From Welwitschia mirabilis (lineage: Eukaryota; Gnetophyta; Gnetopsida; Welwitschiales), in contig JBOZIK010000001.1 in assembly GCA_051453625.1 (NCBI GenBank), positions 103,092,583-103,156,582 of the forward strand: a DNA stretch of 64,000 nt. The letters are read 5' to 3'. The notes below the pieces were generated by a model that was not told the origin of the DNA, made no database searches, and saw only the letters and a program-made list of their open reading frames with translations. Made by a program: the position numbers and the translations under genes. Positions 20,936 through 35,900 of the stretch are shown here, one piece after another (within the stretch, counting starts at the first letter, position 1; every line of letters begins with the position of its first letter).

Positions 20936-23900
20936 GATCTAAATATTATTTTATTATCACAGTGATCTTTCACTTATTTTCAAGGAGTTTCAATTAAAAA
21001 TGATGTAGTACTCTTGGCGATTCTAATGGATTAGTAAGGGAGAATAGTGAAAAGATTTATAAGGGACTAATTTTTCTTGTGAAAATCATTTTTAAACTTT
21101 AATTGTATTTAACACTTCATTTTAATTTCTTGATAGTTAATTGTACTATACTTAGATTGAAAATTAATCTATAGTTTCTAAAATTTTCTATTCTTTTATT
21201 AAATATAAATTCATAAACTTTTAGCGATATCAAAAGGGTAGGATCTATTAATATTAGAATATTAACTAAAGGGATCTAATCTTTAGGAAGTACTTACTCT
21301 AGTCATATTATGCATTAGATATTAATCCAAAAGCATTGCATTTTTTATTGAAGTATTTAGACTATTTTATCTTTTTGAGTGTGTTGCATTTGTGTTTTCC
21401 TTATAATTTATAATTTTCAAATAAAAGTAATAAAATAAAGGTTATCTTTTGTAATACATTTTGATAAAACATCCTTAGATTTTGAATTCTTAAATTATCA
21501 TTATTATGTGGAATTACTTGTTACTTTCGCATGCTTTACCTCTTTTTATCACAAATAGAAAAACAATAACATGCATTGAATTGATAAAAGTGTATCATAA
21601 TCATTAATTAAATAGTAATATTTTTTTTCATGTTAATTATTCATATAACTAAATAGATTGTTTGATTCTTTTTCTCCTCCGTGATGTTCAGGACTTTAGA
21701 CCATGATGATCTAATACATTTAAACTTGTTATTTAGGGGATTGTAAATGATGCAATTCCTTGTCCATTTCCTAGAGTAGGATAGATTGTAGTATCTTTTA
21801 TATATACAAATAACATGTTTGACATAATTTATCCCAAGAAAATTTAATTGTGGTAGTTATCAAGTCTTATTATTGTCTACATTATCCAAGACACATAAGA
21901 GGCTATTCGGGCAAAATGATGATACTTATCATTTTGTTACAATCAACTAAATTTAGTCCAAATTTTTTAGTGTCATGTACATAAAAATTTTTTAAATTTA
22001 TTTCCAAGGACATGTTTGGTTAATTATGAAAATAATTAAATTGTGTCTAATTTTGATGATGATGATGATCAAGATGAGTTTTAATGATGTTATGTTAAAG
22101 TGAAAATGTAGCAAGGTAATCATAAATAATTTGAGACCCCTTAAGGTTATCATTTGAAGTACCTAATGTTGAGATAATACCTTAATAACAAGCTTAATCA
22201 GGTGACATAAACTTCAAAAAATTTAATACTACTTTAATAACTCTAATAACTTTTGAAATTAACGATTGAGACTCTTATGCTTATTTGATAAATTATAGTA
22301 AGATCCAATGATGTTTATAGGATTTTTATAGTATACTACTAGGAATAATAATGTATTAAATTAACTTACAAAAGTAAAGTTAAGAGGGAGTAGGAAAAAA
22401 TAAAAATGGTATGGAACAACAATATTGTCGACAACCACTTTACTAGCGTATAAAGAGTATTTATACATCTAGGTTATGATTTCTTAATTAGCGTAGATAC
22501 ATTACATTTATTACTATAACATTATTAGTTAAGGTTATAAGGCATAATACTTTAATTCCCTCCTCTATGTTTGGAAGATTATGATTATAATATATAGATG
22601 ACATCAATGACATATTGATAACACTAATAACTAGATTTGTTTTCTAAAGAAAACTAGAGTATTTAAATAAAATCCTTAATATTAAAATAATGTGGCATAG
22701 GTAAACTTAAATGCTAAATAGTGAGGATTCTAGTTATCTTGATATTACTAAGCTAAGAGGATTTGATGATGCTTGGTCTTAATTGATCTTTAACTTGTTA
22801 AAACTTTATTTTTCCAACTGTGTTTATCAAATTTGCTATAACAACATGTGTTGATAAAATACACTATAACCTTATTGCAGCATTATTCTGTGTTTTATTT
22901 TATTATAAAGTACTAGATTCTTTGTTATGTAAATTATAAATTAATTATCCTCACATAACGTTTTAACTCTTTTGGGAAAGACCTAGAATATGTAGCATAT
23001 TTCTTATCTAGATCACCTCCTTACTTATTTTATATGTTTCTATGTACTTTACTTTAGTTTATGAATGATCATTTTCTTTTATCACTTGATTCTCTAAGAT
23101 ATTTATGAATATCCTAAGAATGGAGGCTATTCTATTGTAGAATTTTGGTATTTTGAAAAGAATTAAATTATAAAACTTTTTTTTAAAATTTTAAATGCTT
23201 TAATACTCTAATTCCTACATCTCAATAACCATTCTCTAGGTTTGCCATCTATCTTGCTAATATCCCAACTAAACCCAACTAAGTATGATATGAAATTAAA
23301 GGGAAAACTTAATTTTTAAAATGAGATATTAACTATGATCTTTCTTAAAAAGAATTATGCACTTAACATAATAAATTAACTTCAAGAAAATAAATAAAGC
23401 ATTAATAATTCAACATAAAGCACAAGTAAATCTCCTAGGTCAAATTGCATATATAATGGAAGCACATGAACATCAAACCAATGGAATTGGTATATAATCT
23501 TAAGAAACATATTACACATTATGTTATGAACCTATCACTATAAATGATAAAACAACTATTAATTAGCAATAGATACAAGTGATCTTCATGTACCACAACA
23601 CATGACGTATAATAAACTTTAAGAATTACATGTGCAAAAAGCTTAATTTCATTAGATGAAAAAATAAAACTATAATAAATAAGAAATAAATAATATTTGA
23701 TAAACATTCACTACTACTCTAAATATCATTTATAACTCAAATAAATGATAAAAAGAATTAACGTAATAAAAACTAATTTAATTCATTATTATGAGAAAAT
23801 AATCTTTTTTTTTAAACCTTTACTACTTGAAATAATGTAAAATGGATATGTATTAGTCATTTAAAAATCTTACTAAATTCTACATTTACATTAACTTAGA

Positions 23901-26900
23901 ATCAAAAGATAGGATTCTAAAAACATAACCCTTAAAATGAACATAGTCAACCATTTGACCTTAATAACATTTTTGCCTATATGTAATTTGAAATATAACT
24001 CTTAGCTAGACTTGAAATGAGTTATAAAAGTGATGGAACATATAACTTATATTATAAATAAACAAGAAATTAATCAAAAATCAAAAGTAAATGTTATTTA
24101 TTAAAGAAAAACCTAGTCTATTTTGTAATATTTTAACTGAAAGAAAGAAAGGAATGAGAGAAAAGTAAGAAAGAAACTTAAAAAAATGGGCTCAGAGATT
24201 TTAAAAAGAATAATGAATTATAATATATCAAAGAATAAGTCCTTATAATGAAATTTTTAATATCAAGTAATATCAATTGAAACTATTAGAAAATAGACCT
24301 TAAGAAAAATCTAGGCCTTAAGAAAAATCTACAAAAAATATGATCAACCTACTTTGATCAAGAATATTAAGAAGACTACAAAACTTAAGAAAGCATACAT
24401 TTTATATTACTAAAGTACATAAAAAATACTACAAAGATCATATATTAACTTTTAGGTTTAGAAATATTTTGATATTACTATAACTCCATTGTAAACAATC
24501 AAAACTAGAATTTTAGAAGATTAAATTAGATTTTCACCAAATATGCATGAAGTTTATAAATCAAAAGAGGAATATAATGAAAAAGTTCTATAGCAATTAA
24601 AGATATAGGGAAAAAAGTTATGCTTAAAACAAAAACTCAAATTCACTAGCTTTTAATCCAATAGAGAAAGGAGAAAATAGAGAGAAAACCTAATGCAACA
24701 ATAAATATTTAAATTTTCTATTTAAGCAAACTACATATTCACATGATAAATATTTTCTATTGGAAATTGAGAAAGAAGAATTAATCGTTTAATATTTAAG
24801 AAGAAAGGGTGGAATCATGAGAGAATGATATTAGAAGAACTAAGAAGAAATAAGAAAAGAATAGATAAAAGAATTAAAACACATGTTTTCTTGACATAAA
24901 GTCAACATATCCTATAAACACAAGCATAAAAACATAATTGAAAAGAACACTTATTGGCTTTAATATTAGTTATAACCCTTTACATTAGCCTTTAATATAA
25001 ATTCTTATAAGATTTGATGCCTTCTCCTCCTTACACACCACCTGATCATGTTCACTCCATTAACTTGCAATATCCTCTGGGTAGATGGAAATGAGAGAAA
25101 CGGAGATGGAAAATAAATTAGAGGATGAGAATGAATGTATGATGTTGTAATGTATTAGAATAAATAACATAGAAGGCTTACAAATTTAACAAAGAGAGAA
25201 CACCAACTTGGAAGAGAAGAAATAAGAAAGAGAAATGTGGTAAAAACCTCTTCCAATGCAATATTAAGTATAAAAATGACATAAAATGAGTTTTGTAGCT
25301 TTGATATGTCTTGGATGTATGATAGGTAATTGAGGAAAATATGATTTAAGATAAGATAGATACCCAAAAATTCAATTTTTGACATGAATTTCATGTTCTC
25401 AAGGTGAAAACAATTGCATGATACAATGGCATTAAAATACACTACAAAATGTTATTTAGGCATTACCAATAGTTATCATGGTAATCAAGAAAACTCTAAA
25501 AATTTGAATTAATGTGATTACATTTATTATAATTGATGTTACGTGTAAATGTCAAAATTAACTTAGAAATAAATAGAAATGACTAGAAATAACTAGAGAT
25601 GACTAAGTTATTATTCTTAGAATGGATGTTTTTCATCTTGTAATGTCCTGATAAGTTTTGCTATGATCTGATATCATGCATCTAGTGTCATAATGAGTAT
25701 GAATTATCACAACCATAAGTGGATGAAATACAATGATGAAAATAGGACTTTAAGTTATCTCTAGAGCTGATAAGTTTAAGTAATCCTTCATGATGTGCAT
25801 ATTTTCCTTAGATCTTGACTTGCTAATTATAAGCATCACAACTCACCTTAAAATAGATAAAAATGCATTGTCTTGTATTCATCAATACTTTGGTGATCTT
25901 ATCTCCTTATTTTATTAAAAATTTAGGATTTATAACATCCACCAACTAGTATCCTTATACATCTCATGTATGTAATGAAAATAAAAGGAATGAAGCCTAC
26001 TACAAATTTGGATGTTTACCTATAGGATGTGGCATGAGATCTAGTATCAAAATACCTAATAAAAAGCAATTACATCATTTACCTTATCCTATGGACTACT
26101 AATCTAGGTATCCATAGCTTCATGCTAGTAGGTATAGTTCTATAGATTAGGCTTATAAATAAAAATAACATTTAAAATTAATAGTACTAGTGATAATGAT
26201 AAATATAAATTACATAATATGTGTAATAAAAGATAATGAGTATAGTGAAGAGACATCAAATATTTTAACCTTTTTATTTATTATTTTGAAAAGATAAATA
26301 AATTTTTTTATTAATCTTATTAAGTTTGAAAAATGTAAATAAAAACTTGAACACAAGATATATAATACAAAGCATAACCAAAATATCATATCATCATAAA
26401 GAGTTATGAAAATATAATGAATCACATAGTTTTAACATATACAACATGTATACTAACACCATAAATATGATCAAGAATCACATACATATAAAATATTGAT
26501 AAAGAAGGGAGTGAAGTAAAACATTTTTACTATAATACAAACATATATGAGTTAAGGAGTACAAAAATAATAAGGACAAGAAAAGTCCACTAGCATCTAT
26601 GCCATGGTATTCATGCTTGGTAATGGTGGTAAAGCATTAAAGACTACCTTAATATACCCATTGATCTCTCCATGATCAATGTCTACAAGAGAAGTAATAA
26701 GTCATATAATGGGGAAAAAAATAAAAATTTCAAGTTGTGAATAGAATAGGATTGCCTCCATGTCTTACACTTAATCCTATCTAAGTGATCATCAATACTA
26801 GCTAAGGAAAACTACACTACTTAGGCTGAGGTCTAGATTACTATTGATCATGTTAATAAAGTTACTTTACCTACTAAAGCTATCTAAAATTAGTATGAAA

Positions 26901-28099
26901 ATGGAAAGGGTACTAGATAAGATCAAGCCTATGGATCTTAGGATATTATTTAGTAATAACATTTCAAATGATAAATGTTAAGCAAATATAATAGAATTCT
27001 AAGAAGAATAAGAATAACAAACATGCAAAAATATGAGATAAGGAACAAAAGGAACATAACCTTACTTAAACAACTAAAGGGTTTTCAATATATTAGTAAA
27101 GGAATAATATGAATTTGTAGTACCTATGATGTTAAACATAATGCAATAGGTAAGAGGTACATTAGATGATCTAAGATAATTAATAATAAAACCCTTGACA
27201 TGAAGCTAAAAGTGATATTAAGATCATCTAGAATAGGTAATATTGTATCTAAAAACACACGTAAATCTATCATTTCTCAATCATTAGTGAAAAAAGATAT
27301 ATCTAAGGAATTGGAAATAGCTCTAGGAGACTAATGAATAGTGATATTATCTATAATATAATTTCCTATGTTTTCATCTATATCATAATAAAGGTTTTGG
27401 AAGAACATAACTATAATGTCATTACAATAAGAAGTAGAGTCAAGGAAAATCAACCAGTTAACCACTTAATCCCTAACTAATTTATCATCTTTCAGAGTAA
27501 AATTAGTAAAGAGTATAGAGAAAATAACTTCTACAAGAAAAGTTTAAAACAAAAAAAAAAAAAAGATAAGTACAAGGATAAAAAGAAGATAAAAGAAACT
27601 AGTTGAAATAAGGCTTATTACCATTTTGGTAAAGCTCCACTATTAAACTTTCAAGATCACCATGTGATTACACAACCTAATTCCCATAAAAAGAAAATTA
27701 AAAATGAGGTATAAGGGCAAAAAATGTGGTCTTTGATGAAAGAGGAATTCTATATTATATACTATAGTGATGTTGCAATACTATTTACATGAGATTTTGG
27801 CATTGTGATGTCAAATTAATAAGATCAACATGTGATTAAGATTTGATTAATACAAAAGATTTAGTAGCAAGAATCCTAAAAATGATAAATTAATGATAAA
27901 ATTAAACTTAGGGATATCCTAGAATCTAGATGACAACTAGTTATACCCCCAACTAGGATTAAAATTAGGATTTTGAGGTGAAAAATACATAGCTTGGTTA
28001 AAATTTATTTAAATAAAAACAAAACTTATGAATAAAAATAAAGGATTTATCTTGTTTTTTCTAATAGATAAATTTTGGAAAATAAACAAGAGCAGAACC
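20936..28099. other. Unassigned AT-rich sequence, about 7 kb
   Basis: No gene is visible. Short open frames such as 25155-25442 (-) and 26210-26425 (-) look like chance in AT-rich DNA. LTR ends of Gypsy-1 and Gypsy-2 are expected here but could not be delimited. 24930-25160 and 25920-26160 have promoter-like and less decayed texture and may be LTR remnants. Confidence 0.5.
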
Positions 28100-28430
28100 T
28101 TCACAGATCTCATAGGCCTTTCAAATGCAATTGCATAAGATCCTAATGATTTTTAAAGGATGAATCAAGATAGATCATAAATTCATTTAAATTTTATTTG
28201 CTAAATAATTAAAGATTAGATCTGTTTACTCTTTGAATTTGACCAATTTTTGAATTTAATTCTTAACTAATTTTAAAAGGAAATACATAAATAACATTAA
28301 GGGTCTTTCTCATTTGGATTTTAATTTTCTAGGAAATAAATAAAAACATGAATTAAAAAATAAAACTTTATCACCTACATGAAAATTTTATCTAAGCGTG
28401 AAGTAATCATGATAATATTTCATTTTTTCT

Positions 28431-28475
28431 TATAAGCACTTGGTTATTATAAGCACTTGGTTATTATAAGCACTT
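28431..28475. repeat. 17-base unit repeated 2.6 times
   Basis: TATAAGCACTTGGTTAT is repeated head to tail inside the Gypsy-2 integrase frame. It is a local slippage expansion. Confidence 0.85.
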
Positions 28476-29019
28476 AATCTAATTTAATCTAGTTTATTTA
28501 CCTAATTCATTCTTTTTTTTCCACATTTTCATGATAAAAATAAAGTCTAAAAATAGTGTTAAAATATTGATGTTCTATCTCAAAGGATAGGAAGCATTAT
28601 TTACTAAAAATAATTTTGTAGGAGGTCATGCTAATGAGTGTTTCATACGCTCTACAATAAGTTGATAATACACTAAACAATTTTAACCAATATTTTCTAT
28701 TTGCACTTAGCATTTTTTGAAGAATTTGAGTACTCTTATTACTTCTACTTGACCATTGATGTGAAGATAATAAATAGTAGCTACTTTATGAGTGATTCCA
28801 CATTTTAGCATAAGGTTTCTAATATTTTATTATAGACATGAGTTTCTTAATGAATAATGATTACTTTTAAAGGAAGAAAACAAATATAACTTGATCTTTT
28901 AAGAATTCAATACTGATTTTAGCATCATAATCTCTAACTTAGTAACATAACCCACTTAAAAAAAACTTAAACATTACCAAAGAATAGTGTAAATGATTTG
29001 ATGAAATCTATAACTTTAA

Positions 29020-29558
29020 NNNNNNNNNNNNNNNNNNNNNNNNNNNNNNNNNNNNNNNNNNNNNNNNNNNNNNNNNNNNNNNNNNNNNNNNNNNNNNNNN
29101 NNNNNNNNNNNNNNNNNNNNNNNNNNNNNNNNNNNNNNNNNNNNNNNNNNNNNNNNNNNNNNNNNNNNNNNNNNNNNNNNNNNNNNNNNNNNNNNNNNNN
29201 NNNNNNNNNNNNNNNNNNNNNNNNNNNNNNNNNNNNNNNNNNNNNNNNNNNNNNNNNNNNNNNNNNNNNNNNNNNNNNNNNNNNNNNNNNNNNNNNNNNN
29301 NNNNNNNNNNNNNNNNNNNNNNNNNNNNNNNNNNNNNNNNNNNNNNNNNNNNNNNNNNNNNNNNNNNNNNNNNNNNNNNNNNNNNNNNNNNNNNNNNNNN
29401 NNNNNNNNNNNNNNNNNNNNNNNNNNNNNNNNNNNNNNNNNNNNNNNNNNNNNNNNNNNNNNNNNNNNNNNNNNNNNNNNNNNNNNNNNNNNNNNNNNNN
29501 NNNNNNNNNNNNNNNNNNNNNNNNNNNNNNNNNNNNNNNNNNNNNNNNNNNNNNNNNN
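29020..29558. other. Assembly gap, 539 N, probably false
   Basis: The 47 bases before the gap (28973-29019) are identical to the 47 after it (29559-29605). The integrase core continues in register when one copy and the gap are removed. Unmerged contig overlap is the likely cause. Confidence 0.88.
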
Positions 29559-29999
29559 ATTACCAAAGAATAGTGTAAATGATTTGATGAAATCTATAAC
29601 TTTAACAAAAAAGGTTCATAAACAATGATAGGTTTAAGAGGAATTTTATTTAATGCTACTCATATATTGGTATTTATCCTAAGATTTATAAAATTCATTA
29701 GCATTTCTAAAAAGGTTAGGCCAAAATAAACTAGTATTTAAGAGTTTAGACACATTTTTTTCCACTAAAATGACCATGGCATACAACGTTGTGACATAAT
29801 TCTAAAACATGAACCATTTTATTCTTAGGTACACATCTTTGAAAATGTTTGTCATTATAATATCTAAATGGTAGTAGTCGTTCTTATAAGTATTTAAGCT
29901 ATTAAAATAAAATTTTATTTTACTTGCAAAAGTATTTGTTTCTAGTGAGTTTACCATAAGATTTAAAATTTGTAATATAACATATGAAGATAAAAATAT

Positions 30000-31400
30000 T
30001 AATAGCAAATGTATTTTCATTTAAAAACTTTTATTGATCTTATTTAAATCAATAGGCAGGGAAAGTTAAGATAATAATCATAAATAGGATTTTCCTTTCT
30101 TACTCTATTCTTAATGGGAATATCAAATTTTTACATAAGTAAAGTCTAATGCATAAGACAAGATTTAGTTAAGGGCTTATTTTAAATGTATTTTAAAGTA
30201 GCATAACCAGTAAAGATAATCATAGGTTAACCAATAAGATAGTAAAAACATTTTTCAAGAGACAAGATAATAAATAATATCTCCTTTTTAATATTTTAAT
30301 AATTAAGTTACACAACATGTGAAGTTTTTGTTATCATAGGAAATAACATAGGATTAATGATGAAGAATTTGACCTTAGACTACACCGACTATGAAATCAC
30401 TTACATTAATTATAACCTCAAAAGAAAAATACCACTTAAATAGTTAAATAAAATAAAATAAAATAAAAGTTTCTTAAGTTTTTAAAATTCAAGGTCATAA
30501 TCAAGTATTCAAAAAAATTATTCATCTTTAAGAAGCAATTCACTTAAAGGTTCACTAAAATAACTAAAAGATGAGGTGAAATGGTATTAAAAACTAGCAT
30601 GTCTTGAAAAAATTCTTATATATTTTATAAAAGATAATGAATGATACTGATCTTTGTAATATCCTTTTCTATTCCTTCATTAGAAATAATATGACCTAGA
30701 GTAATACCCTTAGTAACCATGAAATAACTTTTCTTCCAATTAAGTTTAAGATTATGATCAATATAATGATTCAAGATGAACTTTAAATGGCACATTATTT
30801 AATTAAAAGAATAACCCTAAAGAAAAACATTACCTATAAATATTTCTAAAACTTCATCTAATAACTTAGTAAAATATCCACTATACACTTTTGAAAAGGT
30901 GTAAAAGTCTTACATATGTTAAAAGCCACGTGACAATAAGATAAAGTTCCAAATAAACAAGTAAAAGTAGTTCTTTCTTAATATTATGGAGCTATAGAAG
31001 TTTGATTATAAGCACTCTATCCATCTAGGAAATAATAATAATGATTCAAAAAGGGTCTAGAATAGATTTTATCAACAAAAAGAATAACTACACAGATTCA
31101 CCATTTACCATTATTCTTTACAACAACTTACAAGGGGCTTATTCATTTACTATCTACAGTGGCATAAATGACGTTATATTCTTAAAGTTTTATTATTTCT
31201 TCTTTAATAATATTCATAAGCTTTAAATTTAACCTATGTTGAGGTTGATGAATAGGTTTTGTGCTGGTTCTAAATAGATATGATGTGAACAAATGGAAGG
31301 ATGAACTTCAACTAGATAATAATAAGACCCAAAAAAGGTTTAAAAATTTTTAATTAATAATTTGGAGATTTCTTAATCCTGAAAAGGAGTAAGATGCATA
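30000..31400 (-). pseudogene. Gypsy-2 reverse transcriptase / RNase H region
   Basis: Minus-strand pieces follow the Gypsy RT order: SICSHHIYLEP near 31270, FLDG*SAYNQTSIAP near 31030, ERTTFTCLFGTLSYCHVAFN near 30940, and LGHIISNEGIE near 30690. The catalytic box that should contain two aspartates reads EIFIGNVFL near 30830, so the active site is gone. RNase H similarity below 30550 is weak. It continues from the protease at 31720-32130 and into the integrase. Confidence 0.82.
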
Positions 31401-31719
31401 CTAATGAAAATATGTTTAATTTGATTACTAGCTAGGAATATGTATTTTAAACAATCACATAATAATTGTAAATCATCACTAGTAATACTATTATTAGTAA
31501 ATATATCATTAAAATAGATAGTAGGTTTCACTTCATTACAAGCATAAATAAAATATTCAAAAGACGTTTCCATGGATGTATCAATTTCACTTGAGTATAA
31601 ATTTAAAAATAATTCATCACTTATAGGTTGTATTTTAGGTAAGCATAAATTTTTATTTAATTCAATTACCCTTTTCTTTCAATTTGAAAATACATTTAAG
31701 GTACCAAAAATAATTTTTA

Positions 31720-32130
31720 ATGCATCAGATCTATAGTTAACTTTAGCATCAGCAGTTACAAGCCAAGGTCAATGAAGAATTATAAAATAACTTGTTAAAT
31801 TAATGAGTACTTTAAGAATTACAAAGTTAATGGGATAAATGGCTTTATTTATTTAAATTAAAACATATTTCGATATTTCTAAAGGCTTTTGCTAAATATC
31901 CATCAATTATATAAACAATAACATTAGTAGAGTCAAGATGGATAAATCGTAAGGCTTGAAAATAATTTATAGCATAAGATTACTTTATCTCTTAAATCTA
32001 CTAAATATTTATCAATGCTATGATCTTTGATACTAATAATAATGATAGGAGATTGAGGATTATCATATTTCACCAATATTTTAGATTACAAATAGCATGT
32101 AGTAAAAGTAATAAGATCAACTATTTATTT
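31720..32130 (-). pseudogene. Gypsy-2 aspartic protease
   Basis: The minus frame reads KYDNPQSPIIIISIKDHSID, then KYLVDLRDKVILCYKLFSS at about 31975-32005, where the family has a DLGA active-site loop. It then reads INFVILKVLINLTSYFIIL and PWLVTADAKVNYRSD near 31730-31775. The order and spacing are those of Athila/Tat-type proteases. The DLGA motif is mutated to DLRD. Confidence 0.75.
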
Positions 32131-32529
32131 AAATGATTGAATCTCTTTTTTAGGTGCATAACTCTATTAGCATAAGAAGAAATTTTCTTAACTACCTTGC
32201 GAAGGGAAAGGTTAATTTAATTTATTTAAATATTCTATGAATAACATTTAAAATTATGATCACCTTTATCATATCTAAAACTACTAATGAAAAAGAACAA
32301 AATCTTCTAATCTTCTCTTTTGGAATTTCCTTCTAGATTTAAATTCAAGATCTTCTATTAATTTTTTGAATTTTAATATTTTCTAATATTAAAATTTTTT
32401 AATAAAATAAAATTTTCACTTATTAATATAAAGGAATTTGTATTAATGTATTATTTCACTACATGAGTTGGTGTTGGATTAGAAGTTAATTAAAATGGTA
32501 AACCTAGATGACTATTTTTCTTATTTCGT

Positions 32530-32960
32530 TGTTTTTTTTAAAGGAAAAAAATGAGATTATATTAAATTAGCAAATTTACATGAGGGGTGGAAGCACCCTA
32601 GCTTGATGGGGGAAAAAATAATTCAATAAAAATAAGATTATTCTATTATGGATGCAGAAATGAACTGTAAACAAGGAAAAATTAGGGGCAAAAGCACCCC
32701 TAGGAATAACAAGAACTAGCAAAAACTTGAAACTAAACTAGGAAAAAAACTTGAAAGGACTATAGATTAATATCCCATGTAATGAGGGAAGAGGTTGCCA
32801 TGATTATGCTCAAGCAAGAATCATTCCATTTCATTTGATAACACCTAGAATTCCTAATTAACCTCCTTGAACTCTTTAACTCCTACTTAACTCCTGTCTG
32901 GATCTAGTCTAGGTGCTTTCTTTCAGTGGTTAGACTTGATGTCCTATGATTGAGATAAGT
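32530..32960 (-). mobile_element. LINE-2: 5'-truncated LINE 3' end
   Basis: The minus strand carries a LINE 3' UTR with two characteristic runs, GGGGTGCTTTTGCCCC near 32690 and GGGTGCTTCCACCCC near 32590. It then has CATGTAAATTTGC...TAATATAATCTC and an A run (T run on plus, 32531-32539). No ORF is retained. It sits next to the 5' side of Gypsy-2 protease, in or near its gag. Confidence 0.65.
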
Positions 32961-35900
32961 ATGATGGTTGTTAAAGACACAAGAAAAGAGCTAATTTTGG
33001 ATCCTAGTTTCTCAACAAAATATTCTTACCTTTATGTTCTTGAATAAAAAACTATAATATGAAAAGAAAATGGTGTTTAAAAGAGCTATTTTGTCAATGA
33101 AAGTAAGAGATTATTTTCTGTATGCTTTATTGCACCTTCTACAATTAATATTGTGATGACTAAGTGTCATAGGCATGGATGCACATAAGTAAATAAGAGT
33201 TAAAAAGAGAATAGCTCATTGTTTTTTCCCTCATTTTTTTAAATAACATGCTTTATTTCATAATAAAAATAATTAAATATCTTAAGTTATGATGACTCTA
33301 AAATATCCAAAAAAGAATTAAATACTTTTAAGTGCATTTCTAAATTTATAAACTTATATAAGAGGAAGCTCCCCCTCATGAAAAACTATTTATAATGCTT
33401 AGTAATTTATTTATCTACATTAACTCAATATGACACAATGAGATATAATCTCTCTCTTTTTCTTTAAAGTTTTATTTTTTAAGTGTAATCTATTAGAAGG
33501 TTACATGATTATCCTTTCAATTCCAACATCTTAACAAGGCAATATTTGAATAAATAATCTAAATTTTTATATTTCAAAGAATTAGATGAAAACATTATCA
33601 ATGATGAATGATAACAAGTATAACTTCATAAGTAACCTAGCTAGGTAAGAACATAATGCTATATATGCAAATCCTATAGGAAGACACCTCTTACATGATA
33701 TGTGAGCTCAAAGTGGAGTTATAAGAAAGTTAAAGTAAATGATATTAGAAGGAAGAAGATTGAAAACCATGATGAATACTAGTCAAAATAATTTTGTACT
33801 TGTCACCTAAGTATTCATTGATACTTTTGAATAAAGGCGAGTTAAAAAATCAAGAGCAGATGGATAATTTCATCAAAAATAAAAATATTTTCATTTGTGA
33901 AAAGTTATAAAATAAGATAAATTAAATGCCATTATTCCATATTTACTATTCAATTCTAAGAATGAAAATAAAAAAAAAAAAAAACCACTAGCAGTAAGCA
34001 GTGAAGGATAATAAACCATTAATTTGGAAAATTTTGAAGAGTGAATTCTATAAGAGATCTACTCTAGAATTAATTTAATGTATAAAAGAAATAAACATGT
34101 AAAAGTTATACCATAACTACATGAATATCCTTTGATATCTACCAGATAAAACAAATATTGATAAGGCAACAAATTTCTTTAAAGTATTCAATTAATCTTT
34201 AAGATATAGTTATACATGTCAAATACTCTAGAATTCTAATGCTGGATGTGATATCCTAGATCACTAAAATTGAAATCAAAATAAATCTATCATTTTAAAA
34301 AATATATTAACAATGCAACCCTAAAAATAATCTACAAGAAAAAGAATAATAGGAGTAAAGAAATAATCAAAAGTAACCATTACAATAATTATCTCATGAA
34401 TCATTATGTATGTTACTCTTTGGCTTAATATTAAATAATTTCAGAATTAGAAAAAGACTTTGGATTTAAAGGACTATGTTACTTAGAAAAACTAGAATGA
34501 TTTATCCTAAATCACTATTCATTTTAATAAATACATGATAATCTAAAAATCACATTGATAACTTCTACTTAAATAATATTAATAAATTCAAATAAATCAT
34601 CACACATACAAGTTCAGAGAATGTTTGTCAACTCCATATCTATAGGAAGAGTAAGTCAAAAATAAAAAGACATTAAAAGTTAAAACTAAAATACAAGTTT
34701 AGAGAATTGTTGTCAAGGCACCAAAACCAAAAGGTGTACTCCATTCTCTAGAAGAAAAGGCACATGCATATTCTCTTTAGAATACTAATAATAAAGAGAT
34801 GTTGCATGAAATTTACAAATTAATAATTCAATATTGATCACACTAGTTAAATAAAATTGGATAATATAGAAAAACCTTATTTTTCTTATTTGTTTCTAGC
34901 ATAATTCCACCAATAATTCACTATGTAAGACCCTCTGTAATGATTGATTTATCAATACTTGATGTACCAATGAGGTAAGGAATGTTCTTTGTACATATCC
35001 TTAATATTTGTATAATATTTTCTATTTATACTTCTCTACCAACTACAAGATCAATCTTTCCCTAAATGAATATTGTAAAATTTCTCAAATAAACCTAGTG
35101 CCCACAAACAAATAATTTCATAATTATGAGTAAGATAAAAAGACCTAGTAAAGTACCTCTCTAGTTAGTTTTTTAAAGTTTGTCCATTCTCCTTAAGCAT
35201 TAGGGTCTTTTTGCTACTAGTTCCACCTCCAACTTGAGTAGTAATAGTCTTAAAGCTTTCATCAATCATTTGAATCACTTGTAGTTAAAACACCATTCAC
35301 AAATCATAAAAGTAAATAAATCTTCAATAGTAAGTGCTCTAAACCTATTTAGTTGTGCCTTATATAGGAACATTAAATTATCTTCAATAGTGACCATATT
35401 AATACTATAAAAAAATTTATTTAATAAATCACAAATATGGTTTGTACTTTAAATATTATTTTTAAAACTACAACACAACAAGTATGGAAAATTTATCAAT
35501 TAATTATAATATGAATATATAACTAAAAATTCATATTATAAATAATCAAAACATGTATGGCTTTAAGTATATCATTTTACCAAATCTCAAAACTAAAAGT
35601 CTAGTTTCTTATTAAAAATTTTCTTATCTATTGAAGTTAAAAAACAAATTTAAAAATTTATATTATCACACATCGATATAGTTTTTAACTTAAAAAAAAA
35701 TCTAAATACTCCATATATGGAAATTATATTTTTTTCAAATCCCTGTATGAGTTGTATTCTTGAAAATCATTCTCATACTAGTGAATGACAATTAATTGGT
35801 TGCTTTCCATATTTTTCTAGGAGTGTACCACTATAAGAGTGGGATATATCTGCAATTCCATACCTTATTATTATCTAGTTATGCTAAGTTGAGCTGCTAA

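Larger units (their letters stand above)
28100..29760 (-). pseudogene. Gypsy-2 integrase (Athila/Tat-like)
   Basis: The minus frame shows NTSLFWPNLFRNANEFYKS near 29700 (zinc-binding end) and KVIDFIKSFTLFFGN at about 29560-29605 (core start). Past the gap it shows CGITHKVATIYYLHINGQVE near 28740, then EKMKYYHDYF and VLFFNSCFYLFPRKLKSK near 28330-28390 (C-terminal domain). It matches the Gypsy-1 family and continues Gypsy-2 RT. Stops and frameshifts are frequent. Integrase function is lost. Confidence 0.8.
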
